A stretch of DNA of 64,000 bases from positions 744,001-808,000 of the forward strand of contig SPDT01000002.1 of assembly GCA_008477525.1 (NCBI GenBank), given 5' to 3'. Positions 12,506 to 23,719 of the stretch are shown here, piece by piece. The first letter of the stretch is position 1, and each line of letters begins with the position of its first letter. The stretch is from Hypomyces perniciosus. Taxonomy: Eukaryota > Ascomycota > Sordariomycetes > Hypocreales > Hypocreaceae. Both the position numbers and the translations under genes were made by a program. The notes below the pieces were generated by a model. That model did no database searches. It saw only the letters and a program-made list of their open reading frames with translations, and had not been told where the DNA came from.

Positions 12506-12976
12506 ATGACTCCAAGACGACCTGCTGTTCGGCTTCCCTTTGCTTACCGCCTCTTCTTCCTCGTCATAGAGCCCATTTCGGCTTTGGTCGGTGCATTCTA
12601 CAATCAATTCCGTCAGAGGGAGTACCTAAGACTACTCAACGATGCATCGGCACCGCAACAAGTGCCGCTAGGCACTTCGGTAGCCATGTCCCAGCTCGCA
12701 AATATGTACCTGTTCTTCGCCCTCAACGAGGCGCTTGTGCTCCGATCAACATGGGATCTTCGAGTCTGGAAGACAGTGCTGCTGGTGCTCCTGATCGCCG
12801 ACCTTGGACATCTGTACTCTATGAAGGAATTGGGACCTGAGATATACTACAACATTATGGGATGGAACGTTGGCGACATTGGTAACGTGCCATGGGTTTA
12901 TGCCGGCGCAACCCTGCGAATCTGCTTCTTGGCCGGAGTCGGGTTGGGAGAGCGGCCGGTGAAGCAGCGGGAGTAG
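12506..12976 (+). CDS. Small multi-pass membrane protein, DUF7704-like
   Basis: A 156-residue single-exon protein with about four hydrophobic segments (roughly residues 15-35, 60-76, 88-104 and 132-150). The first contains the YRLFFLVIEPISALVGAFY block typical of the fungal DUF7704 membrane proteins. The middle has a polar loop and an HLYSMKELG stretch after the third segment. The function of the family is not known to me. The ATG at 12506 follows a CATCATC context. The gene stands alone, and the alcohol dehydrogenase downstream is on the same strand about 0.7 kb away. Recognition is by pattern only, so the family name is moderately sure while the membrane topology is clear. Confidence 0.8.
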   Translation: MTPRRPAVRLPFAYRLFFLVIEPISALVGAFYNQFRQREYLRLLNDASAPQQVPLGTSVAMSQLANMYLFFALNEALVLRSTWDLRVWKTVLLVLLIADLGHLYSMKELGPEIYYNIMGWNVGDIGNVPWVYAGATLRICFLAGVGLGERPVKQRE

Positions 12977-13707
12977 GGTAGCTGCTGGCGCGGGGACGCT
13001 CGGCTTGTTCCCGGGATATTTCCTGGCAGTCTTGAAGTTCAATAATCGTCAATGGACATTAATCAACGAAGCATAAGAACAATACTTGAGAATCAGCAAA
13101 TATGCCCCATGCCGTCCGGAGATATTTGGTGTTGGTGCAAGGGGACACCGTTTTATAACTAGACAATAGCAATCCAAGCCATAATACCAAGCCTTCGGTT
13201 TAGGTCAAGTTAAAGTTACGATGCTGAGCTAAGCAGTGTGCCGGACCGAAGACGCTGGTCTCTTCCGGTTGGTGGAAGAATTAGCTTGCTCCTGATCAAC
13301 CCTTCTCAGACGACCTCAGTTTCTCGGGGATAGGCACCGGCCAATTACACGGAGCATGCCCGCTCGCATAGCATTGCTGGAACAGTGGGGGAACGCTGGC
13401 GCATGGGTTTCCCCATATGAGCATCTCGCCGCCATCGGTCGCTCGGGTTTAGCGGGTAAAATACTAGTTGCTGCCCCTCATGGCGATGGTCACTGGTAGG
13501 TGGGGTGGTGGATGATAGTGGGTGATGGTGGGTGGCGTCTGGACAGAGTATTGCATCTCCCAGGGCCTTTGTCGTTGCGATATAAGCTCCGGGCTTCCCC
13601 TCTTCTCCTCCCGTCTCCCTCTCATCCCAATTGCTCTCCTCATCTCTTCCTCTAGGCAGTCAGCTTGTCCATCACCAAGAACCTACTACCTCTTGTCCCA
13701 TATCAAG

Positions 13708-14861
13708 ATGGCCGTCCCTGACAAGTTCACCGGCTTCCAGTCCCCCAATGAAGAGCATTGGCTCGAGTTCGAGAAGAACTCCTGGGACCCCAGACCGTTC
13801 GGAGACTACGATGTCGATATCAAGATTGAGTGCTGTGGTGTCTGCGCCAGTGACATGCTCAAGGTCAGCAACGATTGGGGCGGCTGCAAGTACCCCCTTG
13901 CCGTGGGCCACGAGGTCGTCGGCAAGGTCCTTCGTGTCGGTCCCAAGGTGTCGCTCGCCGAGGTCGGCCAGCGAGTCGGTGTTGGCGCCCAGGTGTACTC
14001 GTGCTTGACCTGCCGTCAGTGCAAGAATGAGAACGAGACGTACTGCAAGCAGCAGATTGATGCCTATGGCCAGGATTACCTCGACACTGGTTACGTCACC
14101 CAGGGAGGTTATTCATCTCATACCAGAATCCACGAGTTCTGGTGAGTGTTTGATGTTGACGAGGATCACCATGATCTGGAGCTTGTACCGCTGACATGCG
14201 CTTGACAAACAGGACATACCCCATTCCCGAAGCCCTCTCAAGTTCCGACGCAGCTCCCATGCTTTGCGGCGGTATCACCGTCTACAGCCCGCTCAAACGT
14301 TTTGGTGCCGGCCCAGGTAAGAAGGTTGGCATCGTCGGAATCGGTGGCCTCGGCCACTACGGAATTATTTTCGCCAAGGCCCTCGGCGCAGAGGTCTGGG
14401 CCATCTCCCGCACCCGGGCTAAGGAGGCTGACGCCCGCAAGATGGGCGCTGACGGGTTCCTGGCCACATCAGAAGAGGGCTGGCACAAGGACCACGAGAT
14501 GACCTTTGACCTGATCGTCAACACGGCCAGCTCGTTCGACGGCTTCCAGCTGAAGGAGTACCTGAGCCTGTTGGATGTCCACGGAAGGTGGAACTCAGTC
14601 GGTCTCCCGGCCGGTGCGGGCATCTCAGTGCGAAATCAGGACTTCCTTGACAACGGATGCTTCATCGGCACCTCGCACTTGGGCAGCCGTAAGGAGATGC
14701 TGGAGATGCTGGATTTGGCAGCCGAGAAGGGCCTCAAGTCGTGGGTGGAGGAGATTCCCATCTCCACGGAGGGTCTGCAGCAGGCCATGAACAAGCTCAA
14801 GGACAGCAGTGTGCGGTATAGGTCGTGTATGGTCAACTACGACGAGGCATTCGGGGCGTGA
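13708..14861 (+). CDS. Zinc-dependent NADP alcohol dehydrogenase, CAD/ADH6 type
   Basis: Medium-chain alcohol dehydrogenase that interconverts aldehydes and alcohols with NADP(H), probably cytosolic. Two exons (13708-14141 and 14213-14861) around a 71 bp intron give 360 residues, the normal size. The splice restores the Trp codon in HEFW-TYP. Catalytic-zinc ligands lie in CGVCASD (Cys46) and GHE (His68-Glu69). The four-cysteine structural-zinc loop is CLTCRQCKNENETYC. The Rossmann motif GIGGLGHYG follows in exon 2. The GGYSSH segment and this layout are typical of the cinnamyl-alcohol-dehydrogenase/ADH6 branch. The exact substrate cannot be read from sequence. A longer in-frame extension begins at 13522, but the ATG at 13708 (context AAGATGGCC) fits the family N-terminus. 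Confidence 0.93.
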
Positions 14862-16096
14862 GTGACCAGGTAAAAGAGAATAAAAAAAAAGACGAAAAGG
14901 AGCGGAGCACCGAGTGTATTAGGACTACTGAAACAAGGGCGTATTGACAGTTCAACTACGGAGTGCTCCGTACCTTGATGGCATTTTAACCTCCGGAACA
15001 TATGTACATATTGAGTGTTTAATAATCATTGAGCTCTGACAGTGCCGGGTGGAGCCTTTGAAGGATTCTTCCCACATCTCGGAAGACATACTCCGTATTA
15101 GCACTTCTGCATCATGTGAATCTGAGGCTCACGATCACCACACCAGTCACCGAAAGCTCCCCTCCGCTCTCGGTGTCGCAAAACACCAAACACCTCAGCT
15201 CAACTTCGGCTCCTCTAAGCGAAATCTCCATAATACCGGGAAAGCGGCCACTAGAGCCAATCCATCTCGCCGATCATGAGTTGCCCTTCTGGATTTCTCG
15301 GCATTCTCCCAGAAGACCAATGGCACGAAAGAAAACCGAAACCTGTGCTCCATAATTGGTCGATGCGATGCTCCTGTGACTCACGCGGACGACCGTCTTC
15401 CAGAACTCGCGCGTATTTGCCATCTAAGTGCGTAATCCGCCATGATAAGCTTCGTACTTCGTATTGGAATTATTTTTGGCAGGTTTTGTATTCCAAGTGG
15501 GTTGATTCCATCGGCGAGACGAATTAGGCATAGAAACGTACGGATAAGTCAGTATCATAGGGCTGCTAACACCTCTCTACATGAATATCTCCTATATTTC
15601 AACGGACCATCGTTTCACTACATACCCAGTCCTTGGGTACGGACAGGAGCATCAGTGTTAGTCTTCCTAGCATCACACCACGGAACGGGTGGCTCATAGT
15701 GCCGTTCCGACAACGCACTGTTTGTTCGGCGGGCATAGTCACCCCCGTTTTCCCTTTTTGCCCGCCCGGTCAAACCACCAACAATCTACGTGATGCTATT
15801 CTGACCGGAAGAGGATTGCCGACCAGAGGATGGAGATGAATGAATGACTGGTATTCGACACTTGGAGGCTGAACTTTTAATAGACCTGAAGAGAACCCCT
15901 TGAAGTGGAAAAAAAGGGTCTCTGGATATGTACCAAGAAAGAAAGACAAAAAAAAAAAATCATCAACACAAAGAAATCATTCAGAAAGATCAGGACAGAA
16001 ACACAGCGTGCTTTTACGAATCACTTACGTTGATAACCCTCAAGCAAGCATCTCTCACCTATTACTTACGAAAAAGACTTATTCTTGACAGACAAG
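14862..16096. other. Intergenic region
   Basis: No supportable gene. Copies of the TACGGAGTA/TACTCCGTA word lie near 14956-14970 and 15089-15097, and a TACTTCGTA copy near 15455. The right end is the promoter and 5' leader of the WD40-like gene. Confidence 0.6.
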
Positions 16097-17134
16097 ATGT
16101 AAGTCAAACCACCACGCCCTCACAAGTCATACGACTGACTCTGTGCTCTCAGGTCTTCGTCTCAAACCGACGAGGCTATGGGTCCTCTCCTCAACCTCAC
16201 GCGGCGCTTCTCCCGCGCTTCTTCTCGTGCTGAAATCGTCTCCGTTGGACTCTCGCCCTCCAATGCCGCTTATGCCATCTATCCCGGCGGTCCAACAGGC
16301 CAGTTCTGGATCGACATCTTCGATATAGCCTCCCAGCGCGGCTACACCAAAATCACTGGCCCCCAAGCCTCGTTCTGTCCGCAAGTCAGTTCCAGCAACA
16401 ACCGCATGGCGACCCTGCGCGACTGGACTGTCCAACTCGGCGGCGGCGTGGAATACCACCACTCCAGCACTGTCATGATCCGAGACTTTACTACCGGCAA
16501 GACAACCCTCGAACTCAAGGAAGCAAAGGGCGAGCCCGTGGTCTGGAGCCCAGACGGGAGAGTCATCGCCGCAGCCGAGGGCACAGGACGAATGGGCACA
16601 TGGGATGCCCGCACAGGGGCCAGACTGGGACGAGTGCTCAGCCACATCGACAGCATCACGCACGCGGCCTTTACGTCCGGCCTCAAGCTCGTGACGCTCT
16701 CCAAGGACGGGACGCTACGAGTGAGCCACCCAGGGACCAGCAAGACCCTCAGCAGGCTCGAGATCGAAGGGCCAATGAGCAACAACCCACGCGCGCTGGC
16801 CGTCTCGCCGGATGGGAAGACGGTGGTGTCTGTCTGGGGCACGACGGTGCATGTGTGGTTCCCCGAGGCGAGTCACTTGACGTCGTATAACTTGAACTCG
16901 GTGCGACGATGTGAGGGATGGCCGCTTTGTATATCGCCTGACTGCCGGTACCTAGTGTGCAGAACGGAGGATGGATTCGACATTATGGACGTGGCGTCGG
17001 GGAGTCTTGTCTGTGAGAGAAGCGGAGGATTCCCGGTCACCGCTGGAGAGTTCTCAGTGGATGGCAAGGTTTTGCTCTTGGGGAGGATGAATGGCGATGT
17101 TGAGGTCTGGGATGTGGAAGAGAAAAGAGGTTGA
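16097..17134 (+). CDS. WD40-like beta-propeller protein with intron-split start codon
   Basis: A predicted 327-residue WD40-like protein. Weak blades include VWSPDGRVIAAAEGTGRMGTWD, ALAVSPDGKTVVS and a terminal GDVEVWDVEEK. No other domain is seen and the function is unknown. The ATG seems to be split: exon 1 ends with AT at 16097-16098, a GTAAGT..TCTCAG intron covers 16099-16152, and exon 2 begins with G, giving MSSSQTDEAMGPLL. If unspliced, the same ATG is followed at once by TAA. The conservative alternative is initiation at the internal ATG 16178, giving 318 residues. The long antisense ORF at 16127-16663 looks like a shadow. Confidence 0.75.
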
Positions 17135-17862
17135 ATTTGGTGATGGATCAGGACTGGCTGGAGGGGATTTTTTTTCAACACACAGCGATGGAGTTGGTTT
17201 TCCGATGTGTTTGGATGTGTATTTATTCAACATGATTAGGCATGCGGGCATTTGATATCATGGTTGTTGGAGTTGGTGTGTTGACTTTTGGGTTCGTTGT
17301 GATGGGAAAGGGGGTGGGAGTTCAACCTACGAAGTAATGATACATAAAATAGCTAATAGCACTCAACTTGTAATCAAATGACATGGAATTGCTGATAAAT
17401 TCAGCTTTCATGATACAGACAGGTAGCTGCTCTGGTGGAATAACTTCAGAAGATAAAATAAGCAATTTCAAGTCACAAAGACAAAGGATACATGGATAAG
17501 TGGTATTATTTCTAAATATGTATTGGGGTATTTGCTCATGTCCTTCGTGGCCTGGATCTGCGATCCAAGCGTTTGGTTACAAACTTGCCGGGGGTATGAT
17601 CGACAGGAATGCTGCGAAAACCGACAACCGAAATGCGTCCCTCATGCTCATGCCTCCTATCTTACCATACATTCCTCCTTACGTTCCAGCAAGACATCAC
17701 CATACTCCATCCTGACCATTGTTTTTTTACTCCTGCCATCCATAAATAAAACAAATCCTGCGCCACTCAGCATGTAAACTGCCTCCCTTTTGTTCGATGC
17801 TCGTCCCAAAAGATTATGTACCGAAGCGAACAGGTGGTTCATCCTATCTAGGGACAAACCAA
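17135..17862. other. Convergent intergenic region
   Basis: The 3' ends of two convergent genes meet here. No ORF worth naming. One TACGAAGTA copy lies near 17329-17337. Confidence 0.6.
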
Positions 17863-20800
17863 TCAGCCAGCCCAGCCCAGCGTCTCCAGTAAGCCTCTAG
17901 CTTCTGAAGGTACCATGCTGGCCACTCCGAGCTGCCGAACCTGCGTGCCGCGCCTCAAGCGCTGTATCCCGACTGCCAACTTCCAACCCTCTAGTTCATC
18001 GACGACAAACATATATCGCTTGCTTTCTTGGTCCCGGACCGTCGCGCGGAGCACATGCAAGCCCTTGCACTTCCACACTCCGGTCTGACCGTTTGTGGAG
18101 GGGATGTTGGTATTGTTAAAGGTTCGTTCGCAGAGGCCCATGCGACAGCACTCCTTGCATGCGCGGAGCATTTCAGTCAAATAGACATCAGCTTCATCAC
18201 CTGTATAAGCCTTTGGGGCATCCCTATCCGCTACACGCGTCCGAGCAGTCGCCATCTTGTGGAGGAAACTGATGTTGTTCTTCGCCGCAGGGGTGGGGGG
18301 TGGAACTGTCGAATTTAAGCAGTGCGGAGGGCACCATACCTCAACAAGCTTCAATGTCCAGGCTTTGACGTCCCACTCACGCTGCGGCACGCCCCGGACG
18401 TCATCGTCGATGAAGAGTCCTTCAGTGGTGATGCGAAGAACGAGACCATCAGTAACCGTCCCGACTCCAGAAACAAGCTGGCTAGCCGGTGTCTTGGCAA
18501 ATTGGTTCATGTAGAGATACACGGACTGGATGACAATCTTATCAGGATCCTTGGTGGTATAAGGAGCGCGCACTGATGGTGGTGGCGTTGTGCGCGCCGT
18601 TGTTTGAGAAGCAGCCCATGAAGCATCGGATCCCGTGAGGGAGGATGTTGATTTCTTGTGCCTTGGCTTCGTGGGCTGGTCATATGGTCGGAATGAATAG
18701 GTAGCCTCATCGTCAAAGCTGACATGTGAGCTGGTCGGGGGAGCTGGGTGTCGTCTTGACGAGTTGGTGGATCTCTTTGATGCTGAAGAAGGAGCTTCAG
18801 AGGGCGTGGGAGCTGGAGGTTTCGTCGGACTATCAGACCTTCTTGAGGTTGACGATGGCGCCATAGAAGGCGCAGGAGCTGGAGAGCGCTTCGTCGGGGT
18901 ATTGGATCTCCTTGAAGCCGATGATGGCGCCACAGAGGGAGCAGGAGCGGGAGAGTGCTTCGTTGGACTATCAGATCTCCTTGATGTTGATGATGGCGCC
19001 ATAGAAGGCGCAGGAGCTGGAGAGCGCTTCGTCGGGGTGTTGGATCTCCTTGAAGCCGACGATGGCGCTACAGAGGGGGCAGGGGCAGGAGTTCGCTGGC
19101 TGTCGGACCAATTTGAAGTTGTTGATGAGACAACTGAAGGCGAAGGAACGGGAGGTCGGCCGTTGGGCCACATATTTGTCTTTTCGCCAACGCTTGGATA
19201 AGCATAGGTGTTGCCAGCCCGACTGTGTCGAAACTCAGGCACTGCAGGCTTGGCCTCTGCTGCCGCCTTGGCTTCTGCAGCAGCTTTTGCTTCAGCCGCT
19301 GCTTTCGCTTCTGCTGCGGCTCTGGCTTCAGCAGCCGCCTTGGCCTCGGCCGCAGCCTTTGCTTCAGCGGCAGCCTTAGCTTCGGCTTCCTTTCTCTTTT
19401 GCTCTTCCCTCTCTCTCGCCTCCTTTTCTCTTTGCCTGGCCCGCTCCAGCTCCTTTTCCTTCTGCTTTCGTTCGGCCTCGCGCCTTTCGGCCTCTTCCTT
19501 GGCCTTCTGCTCAGCCTCTTTCCTTTGCCTTTCCTTCTCACGCTCTTGTCTCTCCTTGACCTCCTTGGCGCGCAATTCAAGGAGTTTCTTGGCGGCTTCC
19601 TCGCGACGCCTTTGCTCTGCTTCCTTGATTCTCCGCTCTTCCTCTTTTCTCCTCATCTCTTCACGTGCTCTCTCCCACGTACCCTTTGGCGATTCCGTCT
19701 TCTTCATTTCCGGTTCAAGGGTCGGTTTGTATTCAGGCTCAGGGGGTGACTTCTTCTCTGGCTCAGGAGTAGGCTTTGGTTCAGGCTGAGGGGTCAGTTT
19801 TTGTTCCGGCCGAAGAGTTGGTTTCGGCTCTGGTTGGGGAGCTGGTCTCTGTTCTGGTGGGGGTGCTGATTTTTGTTCTGGCTTGGGGGTTGGTTTCAGC
19901 TCTGGTTGGGGAGTTGGTTCCTGTTCTGGTATGGGAATTGGTTCTGGCTCAGGAATGGATTTCTTTTCTGGCCGAGGAGTAGGTTTGTGCTCCTTCTCAG
20001 GGGCCGGTCTAGATGCCTTCCTTTCTGGTCCAGGCGCCGGTTTCTTCTCTGGTTTGGGAACTGGTCTCCTCACTAGTTCCGGTGTAGGGTTCCTCCTCTC
20101 TGGTTCAGGGTTCTTGTCTGGAGGAGGCGTCTTTTCTGGTTCAGGGGGAGGAGACTTGTTCTCTGGCTCAGGATGGGACTTCTTCTCTAGCTCGGAATGG
20201 GACTTCTTCTCTGGTTTAGGAGGCAGCTTCTTCTCTGGCTCAGGTGGCAGTTCCTTCTCTGGCTCAGGCGGTTTCTTCTCTGGCTCAGGCTGTTTCTTCT
20301 CTGGCTCAGGCGGCTTCTTCTCTAGCTCAGGCGGCTTCTTCTCTGGCTTGGGTGGTTTCTTTTCGGGCTCAGGGGGAGGTCTCTGTTCTGGTTCAGGCGC
20401 GAGCTTCTCCTCTCGAGATACGGTTTTCTTTTGCTGAGTCCGCTTCTTTGGCTGAGGTGTTCTCTTTTCTGGTTCTGGTGGCGGTCTTTTGTCCGGCTGT
20501 GGAGGATGGCGCTGCTGCGAGGTCTGGGGCCTTTCACACTCCGGAGGAGCCCTCTCGGTAGGGGGCGGTGGATTCTCCGGATGTGGCGGTGAGCGTTGCC
20601 CGGAGGACTGCGCGTTCTCATGCCTTGGCGGAGGAGGCGGGTGTTCCGACTGTCCATGCGAGTACTGCCACGATTGCTGCGGCCTTTCCTGCCGTGGAGG
20701 TGCACCGCCAGGAGGATGACCATGGGGCGGCGGTGGTGGAGGGGGTCCACCCATATTGGGAGGTTGTCCAGGATTAGGACCTCCAAAGCCTCCGTGTGTA

Positions 20801-21225
20801 CCGTAGCCTGCACCATAAGCTCCTCCTTGGCCGCCGTATCCTCCGCCGTAAGCCCCAGAAGTGCCTGGCCCATGACCCGAACTCGAACTCGATGCCGGCG
20901 GAGGTCCATTTGTCTGCGTTCGTCCCAGCGACCACGCGCCAAATCCGACACCTACCATCAGCATAGCTATGCCCGTGCCCCCTAGACCCTGGAAGCCGTC
21001 CCGAAACGCCGGTGCCATGGTCTGGAACACGACAACCAGGATGAGTGCCGAAGCGAAGCCCGCCACGAAGCTATTGACGTTGGGCTGCAGGGACGGCAGG
21101 TACAGGAAGCCAGAGCCCGCAGAGTGCTGAGGGATGACGAAAATGTCGTATTTGCCGGGCGGCAATCCCGACGATCGGGGCACCTCGCCATGAGGCGGAG
21201 GCGGAGGCGGAGGCGGCGCGCTCAT
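17863..21225 (-). CDS. Repeat-rich membrane-anchored coiled-coil protein, unknown function
   Basis: A 1120-residue single-exon protein that I cannot name. In order: a poly-proline N-terminus; two hydrophobic segments (about 52-74 and 83-100) that probably anchor it in a membrane; a G/Y/P-rich stretch (about 118-215); a Pro-Glu-Lys domain of some 25 imperfect PEPEKKPP-type units (about 245-505); a highly charged E/K/R helix or coiled coil (about 515-615); at least eight AEAKA-type units (about 613-660); four 23-residue Ser/Pro/Arg units (about 712-805); and a globular C-terminal domain (about 885-1120) with several Cys and Trp (for example WCPPHC, CKECC). The C-terminal domain has protein-like composition and is the part most likely to be conserved. 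Several long antisense and frame-shifted ORFs over the repeats are shadows. An origin in cell-cortex or organelle scaffolding is only a guess. Confidence 0.85.
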   Translation of the reverse strand: MSAPPPPPPPPHGEVPRSSGLPPGKYDIFVIPQHSAGSGFLYLPSLQPNVNSFVAGFASALILVVVFQTMAPAFRDGFQGLGGTGIAMLMVGVGFGAWSLGRTQTNGPPPASSSSSGHGPGTSGAYGGGYGGQGGAYGAGYGTHGGFGGPNPGQPPNMGGPPPPPPPHGHPPGGAPPRQERPQQSWQYSHGQSEHPPPPPRHENAQSSGQRSPPHPENPPPPTERAPPECERPQTSQQRHPPQPDKRPPPEPEKRTPQPKKRTQQKKTVSREEKLAPEPEQRPPPEPEKKPPKPEKKPPELEKKPPEPEKKQPEPEKKPPEPEKELPPEPEKKLPPKPEKKSHSELEKKSHPEPENKSPPPEPEKTPPPDKNPEPERRNPTPELVRRPVPKPEKKPAPGPERKASRPAPEKEHKPTPRPEKKSIPEPEPIPIPEQEPTPQPELKPTPKPEQKSAPPPEQRPAPQPEPKPTLRPEQKLTPQPEPKPTPEPEKKSPPEPEYKPTLEPEMKKTESPKGTWERAREEMRRKEEERRIKEAEQRRREEAAKKLLELRAKEVKERQEREKERQRKEAEQKAKEEAERREAERKQKEKELERARQREKEAREREEQKRKEAEAKAAAEAKAAAEAKAAAEARAAAEAKAAAEAKAAAEAKAAAEAKPAVPEFRHSRAGNTYAYPSVGEKTNMWPNGRPPVPSPSVVSSTTSNWSDSQRTPAPAPSVAPSSASRRSNTPTKRSPAPAPSMAPSSTSRRSDSPTKHSPAPAPSVAPSSASRRSNTPTKRSPAPAPSMAPSSTSRRSDSPTKPPAPTPSEAPSSASKRSTNSSRRHPAPPTSSHVSFDDEATYSFRPYDQPTKPRHKKSTSSLTGSDASWAASQTTARTTPPPSVRAPYTTKDPDKIVIQSVYLYMNQFAKTPASQLVSGVGTVTDGLVLRITTEGLFIDDDVRGVPQREWDVKAWTLKLVEVWCPPHCLNSTVPPPTPAAKNNISFLHKMATARTRVADRDAPKAYTGDEADVYLTEMLRACKECCRMGLCERTFNNTNIPSTNGQTGVWKCKGLHVLRATVRDQESKRYMFVVDELEGWKLAVGIQRLRRGTQVRQLGVASMVPSEARGLLETLGWAG
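18795..19080 (-). repeat. Intragenic 138 bp (2 x 69 bp) tandem repeat
   Basis: Inside the 1120-residue gene, blocks of 69 bp encode 23-residue units alternating in two types, so the best DNA period is 138 bp. For example, the words beginning CATAGAAGGCGCAGGAGC at 18862 and 19000 are exactly 138 bp apart. Near-identity at DNA level implies recent duplication or homogenisation. Confidence 0.85.
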
Positions 21226-23719
21226 GTTTTGTTGTCGCTTGGTTCAGGCGCAGAGACGATTCGGATCGAGGCTCTGCTATGCTGCGCGGGTGCGGGAAAC
21301 AACAGTACAATCGCCTGGGTTATGGGAGCATCGAGAAAGCCATGGGTACTATCGCGCGCGAAAACTGGCCAACCGTTAAGAATCCGCGCATTGCCTCAAA
21401 AAAGTAACGTGAAGAAGGCAATGCTTCGTTCGTCCCCGCGATGAACATGGAGCTTTGGAGCGTCGCGAAAAAAGGGGGCCAAGTGTAAGATGGAGGGGGC
21501 ATTCTCTCACCTTGGACGGAACAACACAGTGAGGAAAAAACAGCTGTAGGAAACAAACGCCAGGCACCAAATAGAAGAGAAAAAAAAAAGCACGAAATGG
21601 AGGAGAGGGCTGCGCAACAGCAACCACTAATGCTTGCTTGCTGCTATGCCAAAAACTTGCCGGGCCGTGGCGGTTTCTTGATGATATTTAGAATGCGTCG
21701 CTTCTTTGACATGAGGGTGAGATGCTAAGATTTTGGGGAGGTGTTGTGGGGGGAAGAGCAGGAAAAATATCCCCAGCTGCCGCTGGAGTGTTTACCTTGG
21801 AGCTGTTGGGCTCCTCAGTTTAGTGGTCGTCAGTCACTCGATAGAGCGGGACAGGCGGGGGACAACAGCCTGAAAAGAGCCCTGTTCTGTTGATTGCAGC
21901 AAGCCTCCCGCCCTCCGGTTGGTCCCGCTATTGGCCTTGGATCAATGCTAAACGTCAGAGTTACGCTAACAAAAGGCCAGAGGATACGGATACTACCAGG
22001 AGACATGGAGCCCTGTCTATCAAACGCTTCTCATTCATTCTTCATTCTAATACGGAGAGTACAGAGTCCTGCTCCATACATCGTACAGGGTGCCATGTCC
22101 AAGGCAACGTGGCGCCGGGCTGTTGTCCTCATCATGCAGTCGTTGCTTCTTCCTGATGTTTCAGCACAAACATCTTCAGCATCCACCATCAACACGAAGA
22201 CCCTTTTCACTGCAGGGCTATTATCTATCTATCTGTACGAGATGCTTCGTCCCCGCCATGCACAATGCAGCAGGACTTACGTACCCTGTCGAGACAGGAC
22301 CCGTATGTCGTATGGATCCATTTCAAAGTCCCCATTGCAGAGTCAATTGTCAGATCAGACCATTATAATATAATCCAGAGTCCAGACCAGCCAAGGCACC
22401 TCTCTGCCCAGGACATAACGCTCCAATCAGAGCATCTCGTCGTCTCTGAAGCCTGTAACAAGCTCAAACCCCACTATAATGCCTGGTGATGGGCGGGCCT
22501 GTCAGACACACGAATAGACGCGACTCGTCAGCGAAGCGCTGCGTTCGTCACAGTTGTCTCTTTTCTCCTCTCGCGACGACGCCAATGCCCTCTTATCACA
22601 TAGGATTGCGGTGACAATAATATTGATAGTTCATCCTCATGACCAAACGCCATCAATGAAGAAGGCTGAGAAGCCAAGCGCCCCAAAAGTCCCAGCCGTT
22701 GGCAGCGAATCAAGCCAACACGACCAAACCAAGTGCTGTCAAAACAAGACCAGGGTGGTGAGATGGCAATTTACGCGTTGCCTAGCAACCACAACGGGCA
22801 CTTAGCAATGGTGTCAAGTGACGTAGGCTTGCCACCGTGGGGTTGCCACCGTGGGGATGATTCAGTTCCGGCTCGTAGTCCAGGCCTAATATTGACTCTC
22901 AATTTTCAAACGGCCATTCCTCAAGGCTCAAAGTCTTTGCCTGTGCGCTGTTGCGCGATGCCAATATTTGGGTCAGCAACAAGCAACATCCGTGCACTGC
23001 TTTTCTCGGCAATCTGCATGCAGAGTTTTCCCAGCTTTCCGGAGCCGAGCTGCAAAGCAGGATGATTGAGGTAAGATGTGCGTGTCTTGTGTTGCGTGGA
23101 CTCGAGGCGTGAGAAGAAATTGCCGAAAGGGCTGCACACAAAGAGGGGAGGTGGGAACGGGTTGTAAAACTTGTGATACTACTACTACGTAGTACTACTA
23201 CACTACCGACCAGCAGGGTGATGATGATGTTTGCCGCTTCTGTGTGTTCGGTAGGTAGTGTGCTAGGTCATGGTCTTGCCGCTGCCGTATTCGTGTTGAG
23301 TAACATGACTTGGTTTTGAACATGTGCCGACCCATCGGACCCTGTTCTCCCGTCTCCATCTCGCAAGACTTGCTTCCGTGATGATGATAATAGTAATATT
23401 ACAATGCCGCCAAGTTATCATTATAGCTAGTAGTTCCACAGTGGTCAATGTCTGTTTGTGACCCATAACCCATTCCTGCAATGCCCCAAGATGTGCGCCT
23501 TGAACCCCCAATGAATGCATGGCAAGTTCACGCTCGCTGCCTTCATGCGGCACACAACCACGTCATAATACACAGTCGTCATCGACCCAGAAGAATAACA
23601 ATAACCAATTCCCATATCCAAGCAAGGCCATCAAATATCGTATTCCCAACCCACAGCCAGTAGGCCAGTACTCTCATAGCCAGCAGTATCGCCTGCAGGA
23701 GCGCAATAATCGCAAAGAG
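21226..23719. other. Intergenic region
   Basis: Promoter region of the repeat-rich gene and 3' region of the VAM7 gene. No supportable ORF. It contains a TACTAC..TAGTAC cluster near 23175-23200 and a short tandem duplication of TTGCCACCGTGGGG near 22829-22858. Confidence 0.55.

Noticed and set aside
16127..16842. Antisense open frames over the WD40-like gene
   Set aside because: Composition and overlap show they are shadows of the GC-rich sense exon.
19208..19789. Long plus-strand frames over the repeat-rich gene
   Set aside because: Ala/Ser/Leu runs are the reverse of AEAKA and charged-helix codons; shadows of the minus-strand gene.
22829..22858. Tandem TTGCCACCGTGGGG duplication as a regulatory element
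   Set aside because: Only two copies in a gene-free stretch, with nothing linking them to a gene.
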